This document shows, in pieces, positions 34,295 through 43,887 of a stretch of DNA of 64,000 nucleotides. Below the pieces are notes generated by a model, which saw only the letters and a program-made list of their open reading frames with translations, did not search any database and was not told the DNA's origin. The position numbers and the translations under genes are program-made. Every line of letters begins with the position of its first letter. Positions within the stretch are counted from its first letter, which is position 1. The DNA is taken from contig NZ_CP065138.1 of the NCBI RefSeq assembly GCF_015693305.1, positions 2,294,001 through 2,358,000 on the forward strand, in the 5' to 3' direction. Source of the DNA: Sphingobium sp. Cam5-1. Lineage in GTDB: Bacteria > Pseudomonadota > Alphaproteobacteria > Sphingomonadales > Sphingomonadaceae.

Positions 34295-37200
34295 ATGAGT
34301 TTTCGTAATATGTCGGCCTGGGCCATCCGCAACCCGGTGTCCCCGCTCGTGCTGTTCGTCGCCCTGCTGCTCGCGGGGATGGTCAGCTTTGGCCGCATGG
34401 ACATCAACCAGCAGCCCGACGTCACCTTCCCCATCGCTCAAGTGCTGGTATTGCAGCCAGGCGCCGCGCCGCCGGAACTGGAAACCCAGGTGACGCAGCG
34501 TGTCGAGGCCGCCGTGCGCGGCATCAGCGGCGTTGACGAGATCACCTCGACCGTCTCGGAAGGCAATTCGATGACGATCGTGCAGTTCCAGATCGGAACG
34601 CCGATCGATCGGGGCGTCAATGACGTCAAGAACGCTATCGACCAGATCCGCAGCGAACTGCCCGAAGGCATATTGGAACCGCAGGTTACCCGACTTGATG
34701 CCGATCGTCCGATCGCCTATTTCAGTGCCGAAGCGACCGACATGACGCTGGAACAATTGTCATGGTATGTCGACAATACGGTCGCCAAGCGGCTGCTGGC
34801 CGTGCCCGGCATGGCGGCGGTCAGGCGGGGTGGCGGCGTTACCCGCGAAATCCGCGTCATCCTTGACCCCGCCAAGCTGCAGTCGCACGGCGTCACGGCT
34901 GCTCAGGTCAATCAGCAGTTACAACAGGTCAACCTGAACACGGCGGGCGGCCGCACCGAAATCGCTGGTGCCGAGCAGGCGATCCGCGTGCTTGGCAATG
35001 CGCAGGACGCCTATGCCCTGGGCCAGACCCAGATCGCCATCTCCGGCGGCCGCACCGTCAAGCTGTCCGACCTTGCCGATGTGCGCGACATGTATGGCGA
35101 ACAACGGTCGCTTTCGCTGATGAATGGCATGCAGGTGACGAGCTTCAGCCTGGAAAAGGCGAAGGGATCGTCCGACGTCACCGTGTTCGACAATGCAATC
35201 AAGGTGCTGGACCAGCTTAAGAAAGAAAATCCGAAGATCCGTTACAAGGAACTCTTCAACAGCGTCGATTATACCAAGAGCCAATATCATGCGGCGATGC
35301 AGTCCATGATCGAAGGCGCGGTGCTGGCGGTCGTGGTCGTGTTCCTGTTCCTGCGTGACTGGCGCGCGACGATCATCGCCGCCATGGCGATCCCGCTGTC
35401 AGCCATTCCGACCTTCTGGTTCATGGACATGATGGGCTTCACGCTCAACGTGACCTCCTTGCTGGCGCTGAGCCTGGTCGCGGGCGTGCTGGTCGATGAC
35501 GCCATCGTGGAGATCGAAAATATCGTGCGCCACATGCGCATGGGCAAGACAGCCTATCAGGCATCGATCGACGCGGCCGACGAGATTGGCCTGGCAGTGC
35601 TGGCGACGACGATGGCTATTGTCGCCGTATTCCTGCCAGTTGCGCTGATGCCCGGCGTTTCGGGCCAGTTTTTCATCCAGTTCGGCATGACCGTCGTGGT
35701 CGCGGTTCTGCTCAGCCTGGCGGTCGCCCGCCTCATCACGCCGATGATTGCGGCCTATTTCCTCCAGGCGCACGGCCAGGAAAGCCATGGTGAAGGCTGG
35801 CTGATGGACGTCTATATGCGCGTGCTGCACTGGTCTCTCGATGAAAGCCGGGCCAAAGCCTACCGCGACCGTGGTACCCGGCCCCGCATTGGCGCCTGGC
35901 TTCGCGATCACCGTATCTGGACCGTCGGCATCGGGGGGCTGGCCTTCATCGCTACACTGCTCGCCTTCGGAACGCTGCCGATGGCGTTCCAGCCATCGAT
36001 GAACACCGATTACAGCCAGGTGAAGATCGAAACGGTGCCCGGCAGCACGCTACAGCAAACCACCGCAGTCGCGCGGCGCGTGGCGGACATGTTGACGGCT
36101 GACACGAAATTCGTCGATGCAGCCTTTGCCGACATCCAGCCGACCAGCGCCAACATCTATCTCACCTTGAAGAAAGACCGGCCCGCTTCCTCTGTCGAAT
36201 GGGAACGCAGCATGGCGCCCCGATTCCAGCAGATCGCGGATGCCCGTGTAAACTTCCAGTCGCAGGCGGGTGGGGGCATGGGTCGTGACGTTACGATCAT
36301 GCTCGGCAGCGACAATGCCGCGCTGCTCGATCAGACCGCCAACAAGCTGGTTTCCGAAATGATCGGCGTGAAGGAAGTCCGCGCGCCCCGCGTCCAGGGC
36401 GACATGAACAGGCCCGAGATCGTCATCAAACCGCGCTTTGACCTGGCCGCGAGCCTGGGGGTGACGACCGCCGCGCTCAGCCAGACTATCCGCGTGGCCA
36501 CGATCGGCGACATTGACCAGAATACCGCCAAATTCTCGCTTTCCGACCGGCAGATTCCTATCCGGGTCGCGATGGCGGAGGACAGCCGCAGCGACATAGC
36601 GACGATCGAGAATATGCCCGTGCCGACTGTCAGCGGCGGTTCGGTCCCGTTGAAGGTCGTCGCCGATATCGAATTCGGTGCCGGGCCGACGCAAATCCGT
36701 CGCTATAACCAGATCCGCCGGATCGTGGTCGATGCCGACTTCGCCCCCGGCATCGTCAGCAGTCAGGCGATGAAGAAGATCAATGCCCTGCCCACGATGA
36801 AGGAGATCAACGAAGGTCGCATTCCCGGCATTCAGAAGATCAACACCGGCGAGTCGAAATGGCAGGCGGAAATGCTGAAGAACTTCGCCGTCGCGGTTAT
36901 TTCCGGCATCCTGCTGGTGCTCGCGGTGCTGACACTGCTTTACAAGCGGTTGATGCCGCCGTTCGTCAATCTGGGATCGCTGCTGCTGGCACCGCTCGGC
37001 GGGGCATTGGCGCTGCATCTTACCGGGCATCCAATCTCGATGCCGGTGATGATCGGCATATTGATGCTGCTCGGGATCGTTGCGAAGAACTCAATCCTGG
37101 TGATCGACTTCGCGCTGGAGGAGATTCAGAAGGGCGTGCCACGGTTCGACGCGATCATCGATGCGGGGCACAAGCGCGCCCAGCCCATCGTCATGACTAC

Positions 37201-37456
37201 CGTCGCGATGGTTGCGGGCATGGTGCCTACCGCCATTTCCCTTGGCGGTGACAGCGCATGGCGCGCGCCCATGGGCATAACGGTGATCGGCGGTTTGCTG
37301 CTCTCCACCCTCCTCACCCTTGTGATCGTGCCCGCGACATTCAGCCTGGCTCTACAGATCGAAGGATGGGCAGGTCCGCGCCTCAGCCGCCGTTTGCTCA
37401 CATACAAGCCGGGGGACGATGCAAAGCATGAGGGAAATGCACAACCGGCGGAATGA
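34295..37456 (+). CDS. RND-family efflux pump, HAE1-like
   Basis: 1053 residues, 12 membrane segments with two large periplasmic loops. Proton-driven export of hydrophobic compounds. [21 protein letters not shown] near residue 395 holds the paired aspartates of the proton relay, marking a drug-type (HAE1) rather than metal-type pump. [22 protein letters not shown] near 910 is the matching repeat. GAGGAAG precedes ATG 34295. Coupled to the adaptor gene; the outer-membrane partner must come from elsewhere. Confidence 0.94.
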   Translation: MSFRNMSAWAIRNPVSPLVLFVALLLAGMVSFGRMDINQQPDVTFPIAQVLVLQPGAAPPELETQVTQRVEAAVRGISGVDEITSTVSEGNSMTIVQFQIGTPIDRGVNDVKNAIDQIRSELPEGILEPQVTRLDADRPIAYFSAEATDMTLEQLSWYVDNTVAKRLLAVPGMAAVRRGGGVTREIRVILDPAKLQSHGVTAAQVNQQLQQVNLNTAGGRTEIAGAEQAIRVLGNAQDAYALGQTQIAISGGRTVKLSDLADVRDMYGEQRSLSLMNGMQVTSFSLEKAKGSSDVTVFDNAIKVLDQLKKENPKIRYKELFNSVDYTKSQYHAAMQSMIEGAVLAVVVVFLFLRDWRATIIAAMAIPLSAIPTFWFMDMMGFTLNVTSLLALSLVAGVLVDDAIVEIENIVRHMRMGKTAYQASIDAADEIGLAVLATTMAIVAVFLPVALMPGVSGQFFIQFGMTVVVAVLLSLAVARLITPMIAAYFLQAHGQESHGEGWLMDVYMRVLHWSLDESRAKAYRDRGTRPRIGAWLRDHRIWTVGIGGLAFIATLLAFGTLPMAFQPSMNTDYSQVKIETVPGSTLQQTTAVARRVADMLTADTKFVDAAFADIQPTSANIYLTLKKDRPASSVEWERSMAPRFQQIADARVNFQSQAGGGMGRDVTIMLGSDNAALLDQTANKLVSEMIGVKEVRAPRVQGDMNRPEIVIKPRFDLAASLGVTTAALSQTIRVATIGDIDQNTAKFSLSDRQIPIRVAMAEDSRSDIATIENMPVPTVSGGSVPLKVVADIEFGAGPTQIRRYNQIRRIVVDADFAPGIVSSQAMKKINALPTMKEINEGRIPGIQKINTGESKWQAEMLKNFAVAVISGILLVLAVLTLLYKRLMPPFVNLGSLLLAPLGGALALHLTGHPISMPVMIGILMLLGIVAKNSILVIDFALEEIQKGVPRFDAIIDAGHKRAQPIVMTTVAMVAGMVPTAISLGGDSAWRAPMGITVIGGLLLSTLLTLVIVPATFSLALQIEGWAGPRLSRRLLTYKPGDDAKHEGNAQPAE

Positions 37457-37484
37457 TGGCAGTCCGATCGCCTGAAAGAAGCGC

Positions 37485-38789
37485 ATGGCTGAACGAAACG
37501 GCGGCGTAACCGTTGGACGGACGATGAAGCAGCTTCCCGTTCCCCCGATCGCCGCCCACGCGCCTGTCCGGCCGCCGCGCGACATGCGGGTGGTTGCGAC
37601 GGGCATGTTGATCGCGATGGCGCTATTGTTCCTCGCCGCGCGATCTACCGTCCATCTGCATCCAGCTATCGGTTTCGTTCAGGCATTTGCGGAAGCCGCG
37701 ATGGTGGGCGGCCTTGCCGACTGGTTCGCCGTCACCGCGCTGTTCCGGCATCCGTTGGGCCTGCCCATCCCGCACACGGCGATCATCCCGCGCAACAAGG
37801 ACCGGATCGGCGATACGTTAGCCTTCTTCCTGCGCGACAATTTCCTGACCCCCGCCGTTGTTGCCCGGCGCATGCAGCGGCTGGACGTCGCCGCCGCCGC
37901 AGGGCGCTTCCTCGCCAGCCCATCCGGGGGCGACGGCCGCTTGCGCGAAGGCGCGTCGCGGCTGGTGGCGGACATGCTGGAGGCGCTTGATCAGGAGCGG
38001 CTTGGCGGGATGGTCAAGGGCGCGATCGCGCAGCGGCTGCGGGGCATGAACATCGCCCCGCTGATCGGTCAGGCGATCGAAGCGGCGATGCGCGACGGCC
38101 GCCATGCGCCGGTGATGGACGGCATCATCCATTGGGCCGATCGCACGCTGGAGGCCAATGACCACCTTGTCCGCCAGATGGTGCATGATCGGGCGGGCAA
38201 GATTTTGCGCTGGACGGGATTGGATGAAAATCTGTCCAACGCCATCATCGACGGGTTGCGGCGGTTGCTGGCGGAGATGGCGGCAGACCCGGCCCACAGC
38301 CTGCGCCTCAAGGCAGAAGAGGGCATGGCGAAGCTGGCAAGCGACCTGCAATTCGATACCGCCATGCAGGAACGCGTGGCCCGCATCCGCGATGAGATCG
38401 TGGAAAATCCCGCAATGCAGCGGTGGATAGACGGCCTTTGGGAACAAGCGCGTTCCGGCCTGCTGCGCGCCGTTCGCGATCCGGGCAAGGCGATGGCGGG
38501 GCGGCTGGGCGAGGCGCTGCGCCAACTGGGCACCACGCTTCAGGACGATGCCCGCCTTCGCCTGCTGATCAACCGCTTCGTGCGCCGTGCGGCTGTCGGC
38601 GCGACGGCCGCCTATGGCGATTCCATCGTCAAACTGGTGAGCGAAACCGTGCGCGGCTGGGACGCGGGAACCGTGACCAGCCGCCTCGAAAGCGCTGTCG
38701 GCCGCGACCTACAATATATCCGGATCAACGGTACTTTGGTCGGTGGCCTTGTAGGATTGGCCATTCATGCGGTCCACACACTGTTTTGA
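37485..38789 (+). CDS. DUF445 membrane protein
   Basis: 434 residues. One membrane segment near residue 40 (VATGMLIAMALLFLAARS), then AFAEAAMVGGLADWFAVTALFRHPLGLPIPHTAIIPRNKDRIG, the DUF445 signature, followed by a long helical body and a C-terminal membrane segment (INGTLVGGLVGLAIHAV). YjiN in E. coli is a relative; function is unknown. 28 nt after the RND pump gene on the same strand, so possibly co-transcribed. Confidence 0.85.
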   Translation: MAERNGGVTVGRTMKQLPVPPIAAHAPVRPPRDMRVVATGMLIAMALLFLAARSTVHLHPAIGFVQAFAEAAMVGGLADWFAVTALFRHPLGLPIPHTAIIPRNKDRIGDTLAFFLRDNFLTPAVVARRMQRLDVAAAAGRFLASPSGGDGRLREGASRLVADMLEALDQERLGGMVKGAIAQRLRGMNIAPLIGQAIEAAMRDGRHAPVMDGIIHWADRTLEANDHLVRQMVHDRAGKILRWTGLDENLSNAIIDGLRRLLAEMAADPAHSLRLKAEEGMAKLASDLQFDTAMQERVARIRDEIVENPAMQRWIDGLWEQARSGLLRAVRDPGKAMAGRLGEALRQLGTTLQDDARLRLLINRFVRRAAVGATAAYGDSIVKLVSETVRGWDAGTVTSRLESAVGRDLQYIRINGTLVGGLVGLAIHAVHTLF

Positions 38790-38855
38790 CATCTTGCCGC
38801 GAACAGGCTTGAAACCCTGATCACCGATCCCTAGCTGGCGTCGGCAAGCTTATGC

Positions 38856-38870
38856 GTTGCAAATTGCAAC
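38856..38870. promoter_or_regulatory. palindrome GTTGCAAATTGCAAC upstream of the Old Yellow Enzyme gene
   Basis: Perfect 7-bp arms around a single A, ending 18 nt before ATG 38889, in repressor-site position. Possibly bound by a TetR, MarR or HxlR-type regulator, as often controls such reductases; no regulator gene is adjacent. Confidence 0.4.
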
Positions 38871-38888
38871 CGTAACAAGGGGATTTTC

Positions 38889-39971
38889 ATGACCAGCCTC
38901 TTCGATCCTGTTCAGTTGGGCGCCATCAAGGCCCGCAATCGCATATTGATGGCACCGCTCACCCGCGCCCGCGCCAGCCGCGATCATGTGCCCACGCCGA
39001 TCATGGCTGACTATTATCGCCAGCGCGCCTCGGCGGGCCTCATCATCAGCGAAGGCATAGGCGTGTCGCGTCAGGGACTTGGATGGCCCTTCGCACCGGG
39101 CATCTGGACGGCTGAGCAGACGGAGGCTTGGAAACCGATCACGAAGGCTGTGCATGAAGTCGGCGGCCGCATCTTCGCGCAGCTCTGGCACATGGGTCGC
39201 CTCGTCCATTCGAGCGTCAGCGGGCAGCAGCCCGTCTCTTCCAGTCCGATTGCTGCACCCGGCCACGCCCATAGCTATGAGGGCAACAAGCCCTATGAGC
39301 AGCCCCGCGCGTTGGACGCAGAGGAAATCCCGGCCCTGATCGCCACCTATGTCACAGCCGCGCGCAATGCTCGCGAAGCTGGATTTGACGGCGTTCAGGT
39401 TCACGCCGCCAACGGCTATCTGCTCGACGAATTTCTTCGCGACGGCGTCAACCAGCGGCAGGACGCCTATGGCGGCAGCCCCGAAAACCGCGTCCGGCTG
39501 CTACGCGAGATCACGCAGGCCGTGGCAGAGGCTGTCGGCGCCGATCGGACGGCGGTGCGGATTTCGATCAATGGCGCGTCGCAAGGTACGGACGACAGCG
39601 ATCCCGCCAGCCTTGCCATCGCCATTGCCAAGGCGCTGGACCCCATCGGCATCGCCTTTCTGGAGATGCGCGAGCTGCGTCCGGACGGCAGCCGGGGCGC
39701 GAGCGACGTTCCGCGTCAGTCGCCGCTCATCCGCCGTCATTTCAGCGGCCCACTCGTCCTGAACAGCGATTATGACGCGGGGCGGGCGCAGGAGGATCTG
39801 GACAGCGGCCTTGCCCAGGCGATCAGCTTTGGCCGTCCGTTCATCGCCAATCCGGACCTGCCGGATCGCCTGTCGCTAGGGGCTCCGCTTAACCCCTTGA
39901 GCACCGATACGCTCTATACGCAGGGAAGCGAGGGCTATGTGGATTATCCGGTTCTCGCCCAGGCGGGCTGA
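38889..39971 (+). CDS. Old Yellow Enzyme family alkene/NADH:flavin oxidoreductase
   Basis: 360 residues, FMN TIM barrel that reduces activated C=C bonds, nitro groups or quinones. RNRILMAPLTRARA near residue 18, AQLWHMGRLVH near 99, and FDGVQVHAANGYLLDEFLRDGVNQRQDAYGG-like region near 170 with the HAANGY flavin and substrate motif (His-x-x-Asn). RPFIANPDLPDRL near 317 binds the phosphate of FMN. Closest in layout to NemA and N-ethylmaleimide reductases. Transcribed alone, with a hairpin after the stop. Confidence 0.93.
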   Translation: MTSLFDPVQLGAIKARNRILMAPLTRARASRDHVPTPIMADYYRQRASAGLIISEGIGVSRQGLGWPFAPGIWTAEQTEAWKPITKAVHEVGGRIFAQLWHMGRLVHSSVSGQQPVSSSPIAAPGHAHSYEGNKPYEQPRALDAEEIPALIATYVTAARNAREAGFDGVQVHAANGYLLDEFLRDGVNQRQDAYGGSPENRVRLLREITQAVAEAVGADRTAVRISINGASQGTDDSDPASLAIAIAKALDPIGIAFLEMRELRPDGSRGASDVPRQSPLIRRHFSGPLVLNSDYDAGRAQEDLDSGLAQAISFGRPFIANPDLPDRLSLGAPLNPLSTDTLYTQGSEGYVDYPVLAQAG

Positions 39972-39982
39972 GCCTGGATGGA

Positions 39983-40010
39983 AAAGGGCCGCTCCGAGGG
40001 TCGGCCCTTT
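39983..40010 (+). terminator. hairpin after the Old Yellow Enzyme gene
   Basis: 9-bp stem AAAGGGCCG (39983-39991) with CGGCCCTTT (40002-40010). The T tract is only the TTT that ends the stem, so a modest terminator. Confidence 0.55.
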
Positions 40011-40028
40011 CTCCAAAAAAGCAGTGAT

Positions 40029-40055
40029 GGCCTTCGACAAGCTCAGGGCGAACGG
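40029..40055. repeat. dispersed intergenic repeat unit (CCTTCGACAAGC type)
   Basis: Begins GGCCTTCGACAAGCTCAGG. Second copy of the unit at 28198-28221. The MITE inserts immediately after it. Confidence 0.6.
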
Positions 40056-40059
40056 ATTA

Positions 40060-40321
40060 GGGTGTAAACTCATAAATTGCGCGTTCGAGGCGCCAAAATG
40101 GCTTCCATATCGGGCCGAAATGCGCGCCGCGAAGGTCATACACCTTTGCCAGCGCATTTCGGTTCGAGATGGAAGCCATTTTGGCGTCCTGCGGATTTGA
40201 CCAAAAAGGCCCATCCCAGCGTCAAGAGGGCTTGAAATATTGACATATTCCTGCGCCCTCCCTCCTCGGGCTGGGCCTTTTTGCCTCCAACCTCGAACGC
40301 GCCATTTATGAGTTTACACCC
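40060..40321. mobile_element. 262-bp MITE with 31-bp terminal inverted repeats
   Basis: The left end begins GGGTGTAAACTCATAAATTG (40060-40090) and the right end is its reverse complement with 30 of 31 positions matching (40291-40321). TA flanks each end (40058-40059 and 40322-40323), as a TA target duplication. Inside, 40091-40125 and 40152-40186 form a second inverted repeat (32 of 35), so the left half folds into a long hairpin. There is no transposase frame; it must be mobilised in trans, perhaps by an IS5 or IS630-type enzyme (inference from the TA duplication). Confidence 0.85.
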
Positions 40322-40349
40322 TAAGAGGCGGTGCCAATGCAGAGCGAGA

Positions 40350-40466
40350 GGCGCCTAGAGCATGATCCGATCAGACTGAATCGGATTATGCTCCATTTGT
40401 CTTTTGTTTCCCGCATTTTCCGAGCCAGCAGATGATGCCATCTGCTTCGAAAATGCTCTAGGCGCC
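40350..40466. repeat. 117-bp intergenic repeat element with 14-bp inverted ends
   Basis: GGCGCCTAGAGCAT at 40350-40363 and its exact complement at 40453-40466 bound the element. A second hairpin lies inside (ATCCGAT..ATCGGAT near 40364-40387). The AGAGCAT and GAAAATGC pieces resemble intergenic elements common in alphaproteobacteria. The right end includes the ribH stop codon, so the last codons of ribH may come from the element. Together with the MITE, this accounts for the gene-free stretch 39972-40457. Confidence 0.6.
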
Positions 40467-40880
40467 GAATTTCTCGCGCAGGCCCAGCATGGCGATCGCG
40501 GCCTTGGCCGCTTCGCCGCCCTTATCCTTCTCATCCGGCTTGGCGCGGGTCAGCGCCTGCGCCTCATTCTCGACGGTCAGGATGCCATTGCCGATTGGAA
40601 TGCCGTCCATGCTGAGCGCCATAAGGCCCCGCGCACTTTCGTTGGACACCACTTCGAAATGATAGGTTTCGCCGCGGATCACCACGCCGATCGCCACGAA
40701 GCCGTCATAGCGGCCGGACTCCGCCGCCAGCGCAACCGCGCCGGGGATTTCCAGCGCGCCGGGCACCGTCACGACTTCATATTTATGCCCTTCCGCCTCC
40801 AGCGCAGCCACCGCGCCTTCGATCAGAAGGTCATTGAGATGTTCGTAGAAGCGGGCTTCAACGATCAGGAATTTCGCCAC
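40458..40880 (-). CDS. ribH: 6,7-dimethyl-8-ribityllumazine synthase
   Basis: 140 residues. Makes the lumazine precursor of riboflavin from the pyrimidine and dihydroxybutanone phosphate. [11 protein letters not shown] near residue 9, VPGALEIP near 39, and [14 protein letters not shown] near 65 with the active-site histidine. Last gene of ribD-ribE-ribB-ribH; starts 15 nt after the ribB stop. The C-terminus KFGA overlaps the end of an intergenic repeat. Confidence 0.95.
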   Translation of the reverse strand: MAKFLIVEARFYEHLNDLLIEGAVAALEAEGHKYEVVTVPGALEIPGAVALAAESGRYDGFVAIGVVIRGETYHFEVVSNESARGLMALSMDGIPIGNGILTVENEAQALTRAKPDEKDKGGEAAKAAIAMLGLREKFGA

Positions 40881-40894
40881 GGCCGGTATCCTTC

Positions 40895-42178
40895 TTATAG
40901 CTCGACAGGCCGGTGCCCAACCACGGCGAGGTCATAGCCGTCAAGCGCGATGAGGCTATGGCTGGAATTGGTAAGCAGGACCATGTCGTGCACCCCGAGT
41001 TCCGCGAGGATTTGCGCGCCCACGCCATAATCGCGCAATTCGTCCATGCCGCTGACCGGCTGGCCAGCATGGTGGCGCAGGATGCGGGTCAGGAAATCGG
41101 TCGGCGAATTGCTGGTCAGGACGACGATGAGGCCGGCCCCTTCCTTCGCAATGATCTCCATCGACTTGCGCAGGATTTCGCAGCGCGGGCCGCTGGCGCC
41201 GTATACATCGTCGAGCAGCGAGAGCTGATGCACGCGCACCAGCGTCGGTTCGTCGGGCGAAACATGGCCCTTTTGCAGCACCAGCTGTTCGCTTTGCGTC
41301 GCCTTGTTATAGAAGCTGATCGCCTTCCAATCGCCGCCCCACTTGCTGTTGAAGACGGTTTCGGCGCGGCGCTCAACCATATGATCATGACGGCGGCGAT
41401 AGGCGATGAGGTCGCGGATCGTGCCGATCTTCATCTTGTGCTTCTGCGCGAAGGGGATGAGGTCGTCGAGGCGCGCCATCGTGCCATCGTCCTTCATCAC
41501 TTCGCAGATCACGCCCGACGGGTTGAGCCCGGCGAGACGCGCGACATCGACAGCCGCCTCTGTATGGCCGGTGCGCACCAGCACGCCGCCATCCTTGGCG
41601 ACGAGGGGGAATACATGGCCCGGCGTCACGATGTCTTCGCGGCCCTTGGACCCGTCAATCGCCACGGAAATGGTGCGGGCGCGGTCAGCGGCGCTGATGC
41701 CGGTGGTTACGCCCTCACGCGCTTCGATCGACACAGTGAAGGCGGTTTCATGCCGCGTGCCGTTGTTGCGGCTCATAAGGTCGATGCCCAGATGATCGAC
41801 CCGTTCTTTGGTCATTGCGAGGCAGATAAGCCCCCGTCCGTGCGTCGCCATGAAGTTGATCGCGTCGGGTGTCGCCATCTGCGCCGGGATCACCAGATCG
41901 CCTTCATTCTCCCGATCTTCATCATCGACCAGGATGAACATGCGGCCGTTACGCGCTTCATTGATGATCTCTTCCGGGGATGCAAGAGCAGTGCCGCCCT
42001 CGCGCCGCGCCAGATAATTTTCGAGCTTGCCCAGCGTTTCGGCGGTCGGGTTCCAGTCCGTTTCGCCCAGTTTCCGCAGGGAATTGGCATGAAGGCCCGC
42101 AGCGCGCGCAAGGCCCGACCGGGACATGCCGCCTTCGTTGACCAGCGTGCGGACGGTATCGATAAGCGCGGAAGACAT
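40895..42178 (-). CDS. ribB: HTH-fused 3,4-dihydroxy-2-butanone-4-phosphate synthase with degenerate GTP cyclohydrolase II domain
   Basis: 427 residues in three parts. Residues 15-57 form a helix-turn-helix ([20 protein letters not shown]) unlike standard RibB. Residues 67-270 are the DHBP synthase: [12 protein letters not shown] near 85, [10 protein letters not shown] near 111, [11 protein letters not shown], and [11 protein letters not shown]. Residues 280-427 have the GTP cyclohydrolase II fold, but the CxxxxxxxxxxCxC zinc ligands are replaced ([15 protein letters not shown] has one cysteine), so this domain is probably inactive, as in RibBX-type proteins. RibB activity makes the four-carbon unit of riboflavin. 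AAGGAG is well placed before ATG 42178. The fused HTH plus an upstream palindrome suggests self-regulation (inference). A separate ribA would be needed elsewhere. Confidence 0.92.
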   Translation of the reverse strand: MSSALIDTVRTLVNEGGMSRSGLARAAGLHANSLRKLGETDWNPTAETLGKLENYLARREGGTALASPEEIINEARNGRMFILVDDEDRENEGDLVIPAQMATPDAINFMATHGRGLICLAMTKERVDHLGIDLMSRNNGTRHETAFTVSIEAREGVTTGISAADRARTISVAIDGSKGREDIVTPGHVFPLVAKDGGVLVRTGHTEAAVDVARLAGLNPSGVICEVMKDDGTMARLDDLIPFAQKHKMKIGTIRDLIAYRRRHDHMVERRAETVFNSKWGGDWKAISFYNKATQSEQLVLQKGHVSPDEPTLVRVHQLSLLDDVYGASGPRCEILRKSMEIIAKEGAGLIVVLTSNSPTDFLTRILRHHAGQPVSGMDELRDYGVGAQILAELGVHDMVLLTNSSHSLIALDGYDLAVVGHRPVEL

Positions 42179-42218
42179 GATAGCGACTCCTTGACCAGAT
42201 CGGCCTCAGGACGCAGTT

Positions 42219-42236
42219 ATCACATCATGATGTGAT
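42219..42236. promoter_or_regulatory. 18-bp perfect palindrome ATCACATCATGATGTGAT upstream of ribB
   Basis: Begins 41 nt upstream of the ribB start. A further half-site, ATCACATC, is at 42251-42258 at the ribE stop. The small ribE-ribB gap holds nothing else. The form is typical of an operator for a dimeric HTH protein. Confidence 0.6.
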
Positions 42237-42251
42237 TATTTCAAGCATGAA

Positions 42252-42863
42252 TCACATCGAGGCGCGAAGGCCTTGCATGCGATCGAGATAACGGGCCAGC
42301 ACGTCGATCTCCAGATTGAACGTCCGGCCAGTCGCCAGATCGTCGAGCGTGGTAGCCGCAGCCGTATGGGGAATGATGTTCAGGCCGAACTGAACAGACC
42401 CTTCCGGCTGATCCTCCACGCTGTTCACGGTCAGAGAGATGCCATCGACCGTGATAGACCCCTTGGCCGCAAGTGCCGGCGCCAGCGCCGGGGGCGCAGC
42501 GATCACCAGCCGGGTGGAATCCCCTTCCGGTGTGATCGACACCAATGTGCCGACGCCATCGACATGGCCGGTCACGATATGCCCGCCCAGTTCATCCCCC
42601 ACCTTAAGCGCACGTTCCAGGTTCAGCCTGCCGCCCTGCTTCCAAAGGCCGGGCGCGGTTCGCTCCACCGTTTCGGCGGACAGATCGACGGCGAACCAGT
42701 CCGCGCCCTTTTCCACCACGGTCAGGCACGCGCCCGAACAGGCGATCGAAGCGCCGATCGCAACGCCTTCCATGTCATAGGCGGTGCCGATGACGAGGCG
42801 CAGGTCTCCGCGCTGCTCAGCGGAGCGGATGGTGCCGATGTCGGTGATGATGCCGGTGAACAT
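42252..42863 (-). CDS. ribE: riboflavin synthase, alpha subunit
   Basis: 203 residues. Dismutates two lumazines to riboflavin. Two lumazine-binding repeats: MFTGIITDIGTIRS at residues 1-14 with IACSGACLTVVE near 40, and the second with GHIVTGHVDGVGTL near 94 and SLTVNSVE near 142. Begins 33 nt after ribD ends. Same operon as ribD, ribB and ribH. Confidence 0.95.
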   Translation of the reverse strand: MFTGIITDIGTIRSAEQRGDLRLVIGTAYDMEGVAIGASIACSGACLTVVEKGADWFAVDLSAETVERTAPGLWKQGGRLNLERALKVGDELGGHIVTGHVDGVGTLVSITPEGDSTRLVIAAPPALAPALAAKGSITVDGISLTVNSVEDQPEGSVQFGLNIIPHTAAATTLDDLATGRTFNLEIDVLARYLDRMQGLRASM

Positions 42864-42895
42864 GGGTATGCGATCCTGCTGGTTCCGTGACGCTC

Positions 42896-43879
42896 CTAAG
42901 CGCCGCGCCGCCGTTCGTAAACCTCCAGCCGGTCCTCGCCCAGCTGGCGCTCATCGATCAGGGTCCAGCGCTGGTGCGCTTGAGCGAGGTCCAACAGGCC
43001 GATGTCGCCGATGCCCGCAAGGCCGCCACCGATGATGATCGGCGCGCGGTATAGTAGAAGGCGATCGACCAGATCGGCGCGCAGGAAGGCCGCTGCCGCT
43101 CCCGCGCCGCCCTCCACCATCAGATGGTCCACATGGTCGAGCGCGGCGATATCCTCCGGCTGCGCAATGGCTTCCCACCCCTTGGGCGCCCGGCCGCGAG
43201 TCAGCAGCAGGCGGCGGGGCGAGCGATCCTCCAGTCCCGGTAGCCGGACATCGAGGCGCGGGGCGTCGGCGCGCAGCGTACCACCGCCGACCAGGATGGC
43301 GTCATGCCGCGCCCGCTCCAGATGCGCATGGGCGCGCGCCGCCTCGCCGGTGATCCAGCGGCTTGACCCGTTCTTGAGCGCGATGCAGCCGTCGAGCGAG
43401 AGGCCAAGCTTCAGGGTGACGGCGGGGCGGCCAAGTGTCTGGCGCAGGACGAAGCCGCGCATGGCGGCAGCAGCTTCATGCGCCATCAGGCCCATTTCGA
43501 CCTCTATGCCCCGCGCGCGCAGATGTCCTGCGCCTTGCCCATCGGTGCGCGGATCGGGGTCACGCAGTGCGATCACCAGCCGCGCGACGCCTGCTCGCGC
43601 CATCAGGTCAGCACAGCGCGGCCCACGGGCAGACAGGTGAAAGCAGGGCTCCAGCGTCACATAGGCGGTCGCGCCGCGCGCCTGATCCTTTGCTTCATCG
43701 AGCGCCTGCGCTTCGGCATGGGGTCGGCCGCCCTTTTGGGTCCAGCCGCGACCGACAACAGCACCGTCGCGGACGATCAGGCATCCGACATTGGGATTGG
43801 GCGTGGACAGACCCCGCCCGCGTTCGGACAGGGCGATCGCCGCTGCCATGAAACGGCGGTCGTCGGCAGGGTCGGCCAT
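42896..43879 (-). CDS. ribD: bifunctional pyrimidine deaminase/reductase RibD
   Basis: 327 residues. Residues 1-145 are the deaminase: FMAAAIALSERGRGLSTPNPNVGCLIV, then PHAEAQALDEA and TLEPCFHLSARGPRCADL with the zinc His and two Cys. The rest is the reductase: LKLGLSLDGCIALKNGSSRWITGEAARAH and VEGGAGAAAAFL. ATG 43879 gives the family start (MADPADDRRFM). The open frame to 44260 is spurious. It lies 9 nt after the end of a hypothetical membrane gene, so co-transcription is likely. Confidence 0.95.
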   Translation of the reverse strand: MADPADDRRFMAAAIALSERGRGLSTPNPNVGCLIVRDGAVVGRGWTQKGGRPHAEAQALDEAKDQARGATAYVTLEPCFHLSARGPRCADLMARAGVARLVIALRDPDPRTDGQGAGHLRARGIEVEMGLMAHEAAAAMRGFVLRQTLGRPAVTLKLGLSLDGCIALKNGSSRWITGEAARAHAHLERARHDAILVGGGTLRADAPRLDVRLPGLEDRSPRRLLLTRGRAPKGWEAIAQPEDIAALDHVDHLMVEGGAGAAAAFLRADLVDRLLLYRAPIIIGGGLAGIGDIGLLDLAQAHQRWTLIDERQLGEDRLEVYERRRGA

Positions 43880-43887
43880 CGGGAAAT

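Noticed and set aside
33347..34756. Minus-strand frame of 469 residues across the RND adaptor and pump genes
   Set aside because: Antisense of two recognisable proteins, no motif of its own.
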